Part shown: positions 24,619 through 35,400 of the stretch, in pieces
How the letters are laid out: each line of letters begins with the position of its first letter
Numbering within the stretch: position 1 is the first letter of the stretch
DNA from: UBA8752 sp002336475
GTDB taxonomy: Bacteria; Bacteroidota; Bacteroidia; Flavobacteriales_D; Sanyastnellaceae
Reading direction: 5' to 3'
Assembly (NCBI GenBank): GCA_943846755.1
Contig: OX044365.1
Coordinates: 1,116,001-1,180,000, forward strand
DNA length: 64,000 nt
Program-made: the position numbers and the translations under genes
The notes under the pieces: generated by a model
Database searches by the model: none
What the model was told of the DNA's origin: nothing
Seen by the model: only the letters and a program-made list of their open reading frames with translations

Positions 24619-27600
24619 TCAAAAAATGACCACCCTTTCCCTCACCAACCTTCCGGGCTGGGTTAAAGTCAGCATGTGGATGCCTGCTGGAACGTCTTGA
24701 ACGGGAATTCGGCCTTGAACAACGCCACCTTCAACTGCAAGACCTCTTCCCGAGCGCACAACGCGGCCGGCAGCATCTTGTAGCTGCCAATCAAACCGGC
24801 CTTGCCATCCTTTGAGGTCAAAAGCAATGTCATGGCTCGTTGGGTTTGGGAACACCCTGAAAGACGATGCCTCGGGAACAGGAAGCGACACGCTGTTGAC
24901 CAGGTTGGTCTCGAAATGGAAACGGTGCACAATGGACTTTCCAAAATCAGGCTCAAACGTGATCCAGTTGCCGCCGACCTTTCTCAGGCGCACAAAGCCG
25001 CTGCCATCGTCATTGGCCCAGAAGCTGATGCCGTCATCATCTGCGTCTTGGAACTCAAACGTGTAACACCCTTGGTTCAGGTAAATGGTGTCCCTGTATT
25101 GGGTGTTGGCCTCGGGGTACGTCCGTTCGAAATACACCGTACCGTCCTGGTGGGTCAACTTTGCACTGTTCTCCCAAGGCGTGCTGTTGGTGCGAACAAA
25201 GACAATCAAGCGGTTGTCGTCCTCATCCCCGGGATCCTCCATATAGGTATAGGTCGGTGGACGGCGGAACGTGCTGCGCACCTCATTGTTCCAATCCACT
25301 TCATCCGTGCTGCCGTTGGGAGCGGACACCCGGGCTACAAAGGCCAAGTCTATCTCGTCGTCTCCATCCCACAATGAGGCGTCCAAGGCCACCAGCTCCA
25401 CCACTTCTTCTTCCAAGAACCCCAACTCTCCGGTCCAAGTGTATGACTGCAGGTTGTCAGGCAAGCCGAAGGTGATGGTGCAAGAGGTCAATGGCGTGCT
25501 ACCGCTGTTGCGCAGCACAACCTTGGGACGGTCGCAGATGGGGTTGGTACGCGATGCCAGTTTGGTCCCGCTTGGCGCCAACACCTCTACCAGCTCAGCA
25601 TCCAAGCTGTGGTTGGCAGGGCCGTATGCGATGACTTGTCCCTCGAACCGGTAATTGCCATCGGGATCATAGTCCACATCGTAGTCCACCGTAAAGGGAC
25701 CGTCTCCGGCCACATGGGGCGTCAATTCCATATCACGCGTATCCACCGGTGCTCCTGGACACCAGCCCGCTCGGTCATAAATCCAGGTGCCCCCTTGGGG
25801 AAACAGAGCATTGTCGGCACACTCCTGCATGATTTGCCAAGACCAAAGCTCCTGGCCGTCTACCTTGACCTTGTGGATGTTGTAGCAGAATTCAGCACAG
25901 TTGTTACCCGAACCAAAGCCATGGCCAGAAGCGCGGGTCTTTAGGCGCCACATGGCTTCAGCGGCATCGGGAGTGTATTCGTAGCCCACCACGTTCTGGT
26001 CAAAGGTGGAGAGGCCGTATTGGCCCTTCCAAAACGCTTCGACATCCAAAACGTCTCGGGCAGGTTCACCCTCAATGAAGTGAAATTTGAGGTCGAGCAA
26101 TTCTTGCCAGTTGCCTGCCTGCAATTCCACACTGTCACGAAGCAAGGGCAAGTAATCGGTTACATCGTACCACCACGTCCAGCCATCGTCCCCCAAATCC
26201 AGCCCGATTCCATAAGGTGTGATGTATCGGTACAGCTCGTAGCGGTCAATGACCTCGAAGGGCACGCCGAAATAATCCAACGTATCGTTGATCACTTCGG
26301 TCAACTCCCCGGGAACGGGATAGGTTACCGTATCGCCGAAGAGCGGCACCGAGGATGTCTCTCCCGGAGCATAGTGATAGGTCAAATCGGTCATGACCAC
26401 CCCATTGCCCTCGACTTCCCAAGTCGACAGGCTCATGGGGGCGACGGGCTGCAGATCCAAGATGGCACCATCGGCCACCAGCTCCAGATATTCACCACGA
26501 CCAAAACCGATGTATGGCCGGAAGTCTGCCCCTAGTCCTTTGGCCTGCTCACGGGCAGGAGTGGTGCGGCGCAAGGTTGATCCGTGGTGATGGCCGGGGT
26601 TCCCGTTGGGGCTGTAGTTCTGTTCCTCTGTTCCGTTGGCACCATCAAAACGATAGTCGACCAGCAGGTTTTCGTAGTTGGGGTGCCAAGCTGTGGGCTG
26701 ACGGTTCATCCAAGAGGCTATGGTTTCGGCGTCCAATGCTTGGGACCACACCCGGAAATCATCGACACGGCCATTGTAGCGGTTGTTTCCATTGCCCGAG
26801 GCGCCCAGGTTCATCTTGACGATGCCCTCGATGGGGTTGTCCTTGTTGGTCCCCGAATGAAAGAGGGCACCGTTGAGGTACATCTCCATGATGCCCGTAT
26901 CGGCGTTCTTCACGAATGCCCAATGGTTCCAACGCCCTTCATAATCTTCGGGCTGAGCCTGCTGATCGATGCGGTCATAGCCGCCATCCTGACCGCAGTC
27001 CCAATAAACGCGGCCATTGCTCCAAGGCAGGTGCACATTGACCACACGCTGTCCGGCAGCGTTGATGCCTTCAAACAGGGTGCCGTTCTCCGGCTGGATG
27101 TTGGGATCACCGTATACCCAGCATTCGATGGTGATTTCTGAAGAGAGGCCCTCGAGGTCCGTGACATCGATTTCCACGCGATCAGGCGCTGTGAAGTCCA
27201 CTTCACCGTCGTGGCCATTGGTGGTCCAAGCCCCGCCTGCCATGCCCGTCGACATCACCCAGCCGTCCTCGTTGCCATCGGTTTGGGAGGTCACATCCTC
27301 CAAAGAAAATTCCAGTACGAGGTTGCCCTCGCCGTCCCATTCAATTGGAGGGGACAGCCTGATGGACAGGCTGTCGTCGGCGAACTGCCATGGCGACATG
27401 CCATACTGGTAGGATGTGTTGGGAAGGTCCTTGAATCCAGTCAACACCGTATCGGTTGTCAGCCCCCATTTGAGGTCCATGCGCCGCGCTGCTGGCGCGC
27501 CTTGTACCGACAAGTACAACCGGTCAATGCTGCCCGGACCAAGCGGAGCCAGTTCCTCGGCCGTCCATAGAAATTGAGCCCGCTTGGCCGTTGCAGGCTC

Positions 27601-28107
27601 AAACAAGGGCGCTGTATACACCACCTCACCGGGCTGTACTGTCGTTTCAGACAGCACCATGTCTACGAGGTGCTGTGCCGCAGGCAGCCACACCGAATCC
27701 TGAACCCCATCCACAAAAGGGACAACGTTGGCCGTATCAAAAGCAGCATCGGCCAACAGCTGAAACGGATGCTGCAATGCCGCACTGTCGAGCAGACCCG
27801 TGTGGTCGAACAGGTAGGTGTAGGACAGGTAGTCCCATTCGCCACATGCGAATCCGAGGTTCCCAGCTGTGCCATCCTCGAAACACTTCAAGGAGTATTC
27901 CATGAGCACCTTTCCGTACTCTACTCCATTGTCGGCTGGAGGGAAATTGAACCACCGCCTCCCCGGGCTGTCGTAGGCGGTTTCAGGATTGTTCTGCGCC
28001 TCGAAGGTGTACGTTTGAACCGTCGTCGTGTCTGCAGAAGAAGAGAATGCTGCTCCACAAAGGAGCACGAGCAAGAATGGTCGCATCACAGCCTGAATCA
28101 TGGTCAA
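24619..28107 (-). CDS. Secreted peptide-N-glycosidase F-like protein with LamG insertion and T9SS tail
   Basis: 1162 residues, signal peptide at about 1-25. PNGase F hallmarks are present but spread out: CGEWDYL at 88-94 (matches the CDEWD segment carrying Asp60 of PNGase F), RYITPYGIGLDLG at about 627-639 with YDVTDYLPLL after it, NNCAEFC at about 735-741 (matches the CAEWC segment with Glu206) and TWIYDRAGWCPG at about 774-785. Between the first two lies a LamG-like jelly-roll (about 300-510). The equivalent of Glu118 is uncertain. The last 80 residues, from FRVFPNPT, form a type A T9SS sorting domain. Likely a surface or secreted glycan-releasing enzyme. It starts 3 bases after the aminotransferase stop. 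Confidence 0.85.
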   Translation of the reverse strand: MTMIQAVMRPFLLVLLCGAAFSSSADTTTVQTYTFEAQNNPETAYDSPGRRWFNFPPADNGVEYGKVLMEYSLKCFEDGTAGNLGFACGEWDYLSYTYLFDHTGLLDSAALQHPFQLLADAAFDTANVVPFVDGVQDSVWLPAAQHLVDMVLSETTVQPGEVVYTAPLFEPATAKRAQFLWTAEELAPLGPGSIDRLYLSVQGAPAARRMDLKWGLTTDTVLTGFKDLPNTSYQYGMSPWQFADDSLSIRLSPPIEWDGEGNLVLEFSLEDVTSQTDGNEDGWVMSTGMAGGAWTTNGHDGEVDFTAPDRVEIDVTDLEGLSSEITIECWVYGDPNIQPENGTLFEGINAAGQRVVNVHLPWSNGRVYWDCGQDGGYDRIDQQAQPEDYEGRWNHWAFVKNADTGIMEMYLNGALFHSGTNKDNPIEGIVKMNLGASGNGNNRYNGRVDDFRVWSQALDAETIASWMNRQPTAWHPNYENLLVDYRFDGANGTEEQNYSPNGNPGHHHGSTLRRTTPAREQAKGLGADFRPYIGFGRGEYLELVADGAILDLQPVAPMSLSTWEVEGNGVVMTDLTYHYAPGETSSVPLFGDTVTYPVPGELTEVINDTLDYFGVPFEVIDRYELYRYITPYGIGLDLGDDGWTWWYDVTDYLPLLRDSVELQAGNWQELLDLKFHFIEGEPARDVLDVEAFWKGQYGLSTFDQNVVGYEYTPDAAEAMWRLKTRASGHGFGSGNNCAEFCYNIHKVKVDGQELWSWQIMQECADNALFPQGGTWIYDRAGWCPGAPVDTRDMELTPHVAGDGPFTVDYDVDYDPDGNYRFEGQVIAYGPANHSLDAELVEVLAPSGTKLASRTNPICDRPKVVLRNSGSTPLTSCTITFGLPDNLQSYTWTGELGFLEEEVVELVALDASLWDGDDEIDLAFVARVSAPNGSTDEVDWNNEVRSTFRRPPTYTYMEDPGDEDDNRLIVFVRTNSTPWENSAKLTHQDGTVYFERTYPEANTQYRDTIYLNQGCYTFEFQDADDDGISFWANDDGSGFVRLRKVGGNWITFEPDFGKSIVHRFHFETNLVNSVSLPVPEASSFRVFPNPTSHDIAFDLKGWQGRFDWQLQDAAGRVVRSGRGLAVEGGVVQGRIPVQDVPAGIHMLTLTQPGRLVRERVVIF

Positions 28108-28110
28108 AAG

Positions 28111-29307
28111 TTAAGCACGGCCCGGGTACAATTCCAGCGCTGCAGCAATCACTTGAACGGCCCGTCGAATCGCATCTTCCTCGAGCACATAGGCGATTCG
28201 GACTTCATCGCTCCCCGCGCCAGGCGTAGCATAAAACCCACTTGCTGGAGCCATCATGACGGTTTCGCCTTTGTGCTCAAAATTGGACAGGATCCATTCG
28301 CAAAATGCATCACTGGAATCGATGGGCAATTTGGCAACGGCGTAGAAAGCGCCACCTGGAGTAGGCACCGTCACACCGGGAATGGCCCGCAACCCATCGA
28401 CAAGGGCATCGCGGCGTCCCACGTATGCAGATTTGACCTCATCGAAATATGACCGGGGAGTTTTGAGCGCCGCTTCTCCCGCGATTTGCCCAAGGGTTGG
28501 CGGTGACAGGCGCGCCATGGCAAACCGCATGCAGGCCTGGTGAACTTCGGCATTGCGGGTCACCAAGGCCCCTACCCTTGCACCGCACATGCTGTACCGC
28601 TTGGATACGGAATCCATGAGCACAACGTGGTCCTCCAAACCATCCAACGACAGCACACTGCGCGGCGGAATGTCTCCATAACAGAACTCGCGGTACACCT
28701 CATCGGCGAAGAGGTACAGGTCGTTGTCCAACACCAAGGAACGAATGGCTTCGAGTTCGGCATCGGTATAGACGTAACCCGTTGGATTGCCAGGGTTGCA
28801 GATGAGTATGGCCTTGGTTCGCGCGGTCACTTTGGCTGCGATCTCCTCCACCGGCGGCAAGGCAAATCCATCTTCGATCCAAGAAGTTACAGGAACCACC
28901 TTCACCCCCGCCGAAGCTGCAAATCCGAGATAGTTTGCATAAAACGGCTCGGGAATGATCACCTCATCTCCTGGCTCGAGGCAAGCTTGAAATGCAAAAA
29001 TCAGCGCCTCACTGCCGCCTGTGGTGACGATGATCTGATCGGGATTCACATCAACCCCTACCGAACTGTAATAACCCGACAGACCCTCTCGGTATGATGC
29101 GAAGCCATCGCTGGGGCTGTACTCGATGACAGTGCGGTCCATGTTGCGCACAGCATCGAGGGCTACAGCGGGAGTTTGGATGTCGGGCTGCCCGATATTG
29201 AGGTGAAGCACCTTGCGCCCCGCTGCCTTAGCGGCAACGGCAAAGGGTGCGAGCTTTCGAATGGGACTGTCGGGCATGGCATGGCCCTTGGACGAAATGC
29301 TTGGCAT
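28111..29307 (-). CDS. PLP-dependent class I/II aminotransferase
   Basis: Aspartate-aminotransferase-like enzyme of 398 residues. Conserved features are LNIGQPDIQTP near the N-terminus (substrate-binding glycine/proline), NPGNPTGYVY, FADEVYREFCYG with the PLP-pyridine aspartate, and SVSKRYSMCGARVGALV with the PLP-binding lysine. The amino-acid substrate cannot be assigned. It sits 3 bases upstream of the PNGase-like gene, so the two are probably co-transcribed although no metabolic link is obvious. Confidence 0.93.
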   Translation of the reverse strand: MPSISSKGHAMPDSPIRKLAPFAVAAKAAGRKVLHLNIGQPDIQTPAVALDAVRNMDRTVIEYSPSDGFASYREGLSGYYSSVGVDVNPDQIIVTTGGSEALIFAFQACLEPGDEVIIPEPFYANYLGFAASAGVKVVPVTSWIEDGFALPPVEEIAAKVTARTKAILICNPGNPTGYVYTDAELEAIRSLVLDNDLYLFADEVYREFCYGDIPPRSVLSLDGLEDHVVLMDSVSKRYSMCGARVGALVTRNAEVHQACMRFAMARLSPPTLGQIAGEAALKTPRSYFDEVKSAYVGRRDALVDGLRAIPGVTVPTPGGAFYAVAKLPIDSSDAFCEWILSNFEHKGETVMMAPASGFYATPGAGSDEVRIAYVLEEDAIRRAVQVIAAALELYPGRA

Positions 29308-29341
29308 GTGAAGTTGGTTTGAGTCGCCAGTGAATCGGCGC

Positions 29342-29349
29342 CAAAGATA
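29342..29349 (-). promoter_or_regulatory. Candidate -7 element upstream of the aminotransferase
   Basis: The minus strand reads TATCTTTG, fitting TAnnTTTG, 35 bases upstream of the start codon and just after the terminator of the preceding gene. No -33 TTG at the expected distance. Weak call. Confidence 0.3.
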
Positions 29350-29355
29350 ACCGCC

Positions 29356-29393
29356 CTAAAAGCAGGAAGCCGACCCTGTAGGGGCCGGCTTCC
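29356..29393 (-). terminator. Intrinsic terminator after the 3590-aa surface protein gene
   Basis: GGAAGCCGGCCC pairs with GGGTCGGCTTCC (12 bp with one G-T) around a 5-nt loop and is followed by TGCTTTTAG on the minus strand, 24 bases after the stop codon. Confidence 0.85.
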
Positions 29394-29416
29394 AAAGGTT
29401 TTAGAACCGCTTGACA

Positions 29417-32400
29417 TTACTGGGTCACCAGCAACTTCTTCACGGCCATGTAGGAATTCGAAGAGATGCGGATTTGGTACATGCCTGCATCGAGCCCTCC
29501 GGCATCGACGGTCATGAAGTACTCCACATCGCTCATGGCGTTGCCATCATACAACTCCTGAACGAGCTGGCCAGCCATGTCGTAAAGATCCACACGCAAG
29601 CGCATGTTGTTCGACACCACGAAGCCCAGCTGGCTCACGTTGTTGGTTGGGTTGGGCAACAAGCCCGTCACCCGGATGGGCTCCTTGAGGTCCCCACTTA
29701 CCGAAACATCGAATGGTTGGTGACCTGACTCTCCGCCACTGACAGTAGGCGCATCAGGTTGAACTGCCGCATTGGTCACAGCGTAACCGAACGTCGCAGA
29801 GTTGCCGCAATCATCGGTGATGGTGTAATCATAAGCCGCCGTCCAAGGCAACACACAATCCAAGTCCAGCATGATGTCTCCGCTTGACCCAAGGAATCCT
29901 TGTGAAGCGCCATCAACAACAAGCTCTCCGCTCCAGTAGAACCAAGCACTCGCACCGTAGTTGGCATTCTGGTTGTTCGCACCATAACCTACCTGCATTC
30001 CGTAGAAGTAATTGGTGGGCTGATGGGTCAAGCTCAATTCAGAACCGGCATAAATACCCGTACCGATCATGCCTCCAGTCTGCATTACGAAGTAATCCCA
30101 GAACGTCCATACGTTAGAACCAGCCAAGACCTGAGGACAATCCTTCTTGTAACCCCGACCAAGTGCTTGCCACTCTTGCCAGTTGAAGGCTGCGTTGTAG
30201 TCTGCATTCCAGATGAATCCGCCTGTTCCAGCAGCATTCTGCACTTCGACTTCGATGCTCATGGTCTCATCAAAGAAGCCCTCGACGATGTTCACACCGC
30301 CTGGAATGATGGAGAAAGACGCTCCGTTGAAGGGTGCACCTTCCAGCACCATGGCTGCCGGAGCTCCTGCCACACAAGACTCTCCATTGAGGTAAGCCTC
30401 AGGGGTCGCTGCAGCGCAATAGTTGCCGATGTCATCCGTGGGTACGTAACCGCCGATGGTCTCGACCAATTCATAGCTGGCACTTCCGCACGCATCCTCT
30501 ACTTCCAAGTCAATGGGATTCGGGATGAAAATGAAATCAAACAAACCAAGCTGCTCCTCTTGGGTAACAGATCCTCCATTCATGATGCCCTCGCTGTCTG
30601 TGATTTGCGGAGGTGTAACATCATTGAACGTCACTGTCTGTGTCGCACTGGCCATTCCTGAGTTGCCACAGTCGTCTGTTGCAGACGCCATGTAGGTTCT
30701 CACAATGGTATAACTGCCAGCATCACCACACAGGTAAGCTGGAGCGCTGTCCACATAACTCACAACACCCACAGTAGGTGCGTTGGAGCAATTGTCCGTA
30801 GCGCTTGCAGTAACTGCTGCCGCAACAGGCATCTCACCGTTGCAATTGGCATCGAGGTCCACAGAGACGTCTGCAGGAACACCGTCGAGGAACACTGTCG
30901 GTGCAGTGGTGTCGATTACGATGATGTGCTGCAAAGTGGTGTCACTGGACATGTTGCCTGAAGCGTCCGTGGCCTGAATCACCCAACGTCGATCAAACTC
31001 ACGGCATCCTGCGATCCCGGTCTCGTTGATTTCATCGTAGAGAATCTCCACACTGAATGAGCAGTTGTCCGTGGCTTCATACCAAGGCGAACCGGCTGCA
31101 AACAAATTCACCATGTTGGCGCAGGACTCTCCAGCATACATGGTGTAGTCTTCGAGATCAAAGATGTTCAGCACAGGAGACAGGGTATCCAGTACCGTCA
31201 CATTGACGGATCCGCTGGTCACGTTGCCATTGACATCCTCTACCTGCACAGTCATGGTGTTGATACCAGTATCGCCACAACCGTAGGTCATGTCTGGACC
31301 ATCCGCACCTGCAGCGCCGAAGTTGAACCCGGCAATGCCACATGCGTCGCTGCTGCCATTGTCCAAATCAGAAGCCATGATGGAAGCTGCGCCCTCTTCA
31401 TCGAGGTAGAGCACAGCGTCGGCGAGGACCAACGTGGGAGCCACGTTGTCTTCTACCGTTACAGTCGCTGTCGCAGAGCTGGTGTTGCCGCTCTGATCCG
31501 CCGCCGTGATGGTGATGGTCACCTCTCCAACATCGCTGCAATCCAAAGATTCAATGTCGATGCTAGAGGATGCCACTGTGCAGTTGTCGGTGATCGAAGC
31601 CACTTCTGATAAAGTGAGCGTCGCAGATCCGGCCGCATCGAGCTGCTTGGTGATGTTTGAAGCGACAATGATGGGGTCGATGTTGTCCACCACCGTTACT
31701 GTGGCCGCAGCAGTAGCTGTGTTTCCAGCAATGTCGGTCACGGTCAAGGTCACTGTATTGTCCCCCAGGTCAGCGCATGTGAATGCGGTCTGACTGGCCG
31801 AGAAAGCCACTGCAGTGAAGTCGTCGCTGGAGCCATCGTCCAGATCCTCAGCTTCAATAGAGGCATTGCCGTCTGGGTCCAAATACAGGGTCAGCCCATC
31901 GGCCAATGCTGCGGGATCCGTTGTGTGGATCACGATGTTGAGGAAGGCGAAGATGCTCGCCTGTGCGCAGTCGTCGATGTGACGGGCGCTGAAGGACACG
32001 GCGCCATCTGCAAAGGGTCCGGTCTCGAACTCGGCGTAGCCATTGGCCACATCCAAATCGGTCACCGTTTGCGTCTCAAACAGCACACCACCGATGTACA
32101 ACTCTACGATGTCTCCTTCTTCCGCAGACTCTACGCCGCTTCCTGTGAAGATCACGCGCATGGTGGGCGTGTCATCGTTGGTCACGTCGTCCGTTCCACT
32201 CAATCCGTTGTCACTGCCATCGGTAAGGTCGATGACCGGGCAACTCGGTGCGAAATCGTCGATCACCGTAAAGGTGGCCGTCGTGCTGCTGCTGTTGCTG
32301 TGGATATCAGTCACAGTGAAGGTCACCGTTTCAGTACCGGTGCTTCCGCAGTCATCGCTCAAGCCCGTGCTGTTGTCCGACCAAGCGTCAATGCCGCAAT

Positions 32401-35400
32401 TGTCGGTAGCAGCTGCGCCACCATAACCCGCAATCCAGGCACTGTAGGCTGCGCCTTCGTTGCCATCGCGCTGGTAGGTCTGGTCTTCCGCCGTGGGGCT
32501 GATGACTGGATTCTCGTCGTCGGTCACCGTAACGGTGAAGGACGCCGTGTTGACGTTGCCATGAATGTCTGACGCTGTGTAGGTGATGGTCGTGGTGCCC
32601 ACTGGGAAAATGTCACCAGAAGTCGCATCTCCATAGAACGCCGACATGCCACAGTTGTCCGTAGCGGTTGGGGCCGTGTAGTTGACTGAAGTCGAACACT
32701 GACCTGCATCTGCCGTCTGGGTGATGTTCGCGGGGGTTCCACTGATCGCAGGCGCCTCATCGTCGGTAACCGTGATGGTGAAAGATCCCGTCGAACTGTT
32801 GCCATGGATGTCTGTGGCCGTGTAGGTCACCGTCGTCGTACCCACCGCGAAGGCGTCCCCAGGGTTCGCATCAGAAGTGAATGTGGCAATGGCACAGTTA
32901 TCGGCGGCCGTGGGGGCCGTCCAGGTCACATCGGCCTCACACTCGCCGGCATCTGCCGTTTGCGTAATGTTCGCCGGCATGCCGCTGAAGGTCGGCTGCT
33001 CATTGTCGGTCACGGTCACCGTGAAAGTGGCCGTGCTCGTGTTGCTGTGGATGTCCGTGGCCGTGTAGGTCACCGTCGTCGTGCCCACAGGGAACGCCGC
33101 GCCACTGTTGTAGTCAGAGGTGAACGTGGCGATGCCGCAATTGTCTGCGGCCGTGGGAGCCGTCCAGTTGGCCAACGCGGTGCAATTGCCCGCATCGTTG
33201 TTCAAGCTAATGTTGGCCGGCATGCCGCTGATGGTCGGCTGCTCATTGTCGGTCACAGTCACCGTGAAGGTGGATGTGGTCGTGTTGCTGTGGATGTCTG
33301 TGGCCGTGTAGGTCACCGTCGTCGTGCCCACGGGGAACGCCGCCCCACTATTGTAGTCGGAAGTGAACGAGGCGATGCCGCAGTTGTCTGCAGCCGTGGG
33401 AGCCGTCCAGCTGGCGACCGCGGTGCAATTGCCCGCGTCGTTGTTCAAGCTGATGTTCGCTGGCGTGCCTGTGATCGAAGGATCCTCATCGTCGGTCACC
33501 GTCACCGTGATAGAGCTGGTCGCGGTGTTTCCGTGGATGTCCAGTGCCGTATATGTCACCGTCGTCGTGCCTACGGCGAAGGTCGCCCCCGAAGCGTGCG
33601 TCCCGGTCAAGGAAGCCAAGCCACAGTTGTCCGTTGCCGTGGGTTCAGTCCACGTGGCCACAGCACCACAGATGCCCGCATCGTTGGACAGGGTGATGTC
33701 CTCGAAATCGTTGGACGCACCCTCGAATCCGATGGTCTGCGAAGACCCATCGAAATCACTGCTGTACGTGATGTCGTCGTAGTAGAACCCGGTTGCATTG
33801 CTGGCTCCGCCCCACGCGATGTTGTCGCCGTACGCCTGGGTGTATCCATTGGCCACGCGCCACACGTTCATCCACGTGTTGGCGGAGACTCCAGCTCCGT
33901 CGTCTACCGAGTAGACCGCCGTATCCAGAGACGGATCGCCACTTGCATCGATGGTATAGGTCACATTGACCTTGTGCCAGACGTTGCGGTCGAGATTGCT
34001 TGCAATCGTCGTGGCCGGGAAAGCGCCTGTACCCGCATCATAAGAGTACGTGGAGATGTTCAAACCATCGCCCGAGGCATCGGTGTCATTCTTGATGTTG
34101 ATGTTGATGCCTGTGCGGTCATCCCCCGCGTAGGTTCCTTGGTAGATCTTGTGGGTAGATCCATCGCCATCGCCGGTGGCTTCCGCCTTGAAGTAGAGCT
34201 CGAGGGTGAAGACCGTTCCCGGACCCGTTCCCGATGGAAGTCCCAGGCTGGGCGCGTGCGGAGAACCCTGACCGGGGTTGTTGTAGGCGTTGGATAAGAA
34301 CCAGCTGTTGTTTCCGGAGTTGGCCTCGGCGTCAGTGACGGTCTCGTCATCGGTGGCGTCGTTCTGGAAGTAGGCCTGGGCTCCGCCGGTCCATCCCTCC
34401 TGGATGGTGCCGTTTCCGGAATCGGAAATCGGTCCGAGCGCATAGCCTTCACCACTTCCTCCACCCGCGGCAATTACGGGGGCCTCGTCATCGGTGATGG
34501 TCACCGTGAAGTCGGACGTGGTCGTATTACCTGCATCGTCAATGGCCGTATAGGTCACCGTCGTCGTCCCCACGGGGAACGTGTCGCCCGATGCGGCGTC
34601 GCCCGAGAATGAGGCAACGGCCACGTTGTCGGTTGCCGTAGGCGCCGTGTAGTAGACCACAGCCGAACACGCGCCTGCTTCGGCAGTCTGGGTGATGTCC
34701 GTGGGGTTTCCGCTGATGACCGGCGCTTCACCGTCGCTCACCGTAACCGTGAAGGATGATGTGGTCGTGTTGCCGGCAGCATCCATGGCGGTATACGTTA
34801 CGGTCGTTATCCCTTCATTAAAAGTGTCTCCACTGGCATGGGTCGAAGTGAACGAAGTCACACCGCAGTTGTCGGAAGCCGCGGGATCAGCTGCGGGCGC
34901 TTCTGGCCAAGTGACGACTGCAGTGGATAAACCACCAGATGTCAACACGGTGAAGTCTGCTGGGATATTCGAGATGACAGGTGCCTCGTCGTCTGTCACG
35001 GTGACCGTGAAGGAACTGGTGGCCGTGTTGCCCGCAAGGTCAGTGACCGTGTAGGTCACGGTTGTGGTGCCCACCGCGAAGGTGTCGCCAATGTCGTGGG
35101 TCGAGGTCAAGGAAGCCACGGTACAGTTGTCTGTCCCTGTTGGGGCTGTCCAACTCACTGCGGCGCCGCAAATGCCCGCATCATTCGATTGGGTGATGTT
35201 GGATGGCATGCCTGCGATGGCAGGTGACTCATCGTCGGTCACTGTGATGTCAAATGACCCTGTTGTGCTGTTGCCATGGATGTCAGTGGCCGTGTAGGTC
35301 ACCGTCGTGGTGCCCACCGCGAACGCATCGCCTGGAGCCGCATCAGCAGTAAAGCTTGCAATGCCACAGAAGTCAGCAGCAGTAGGTGCTGTCCAGGTCA

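Noticed and set aside
32804..34297. 497-residue plus-strand frame opposite protein A
   Set aside because: Shadow of the HYR repeats; arginine/glycine-rich, no start context, and conflicts with a continuous 3590-residue gene.
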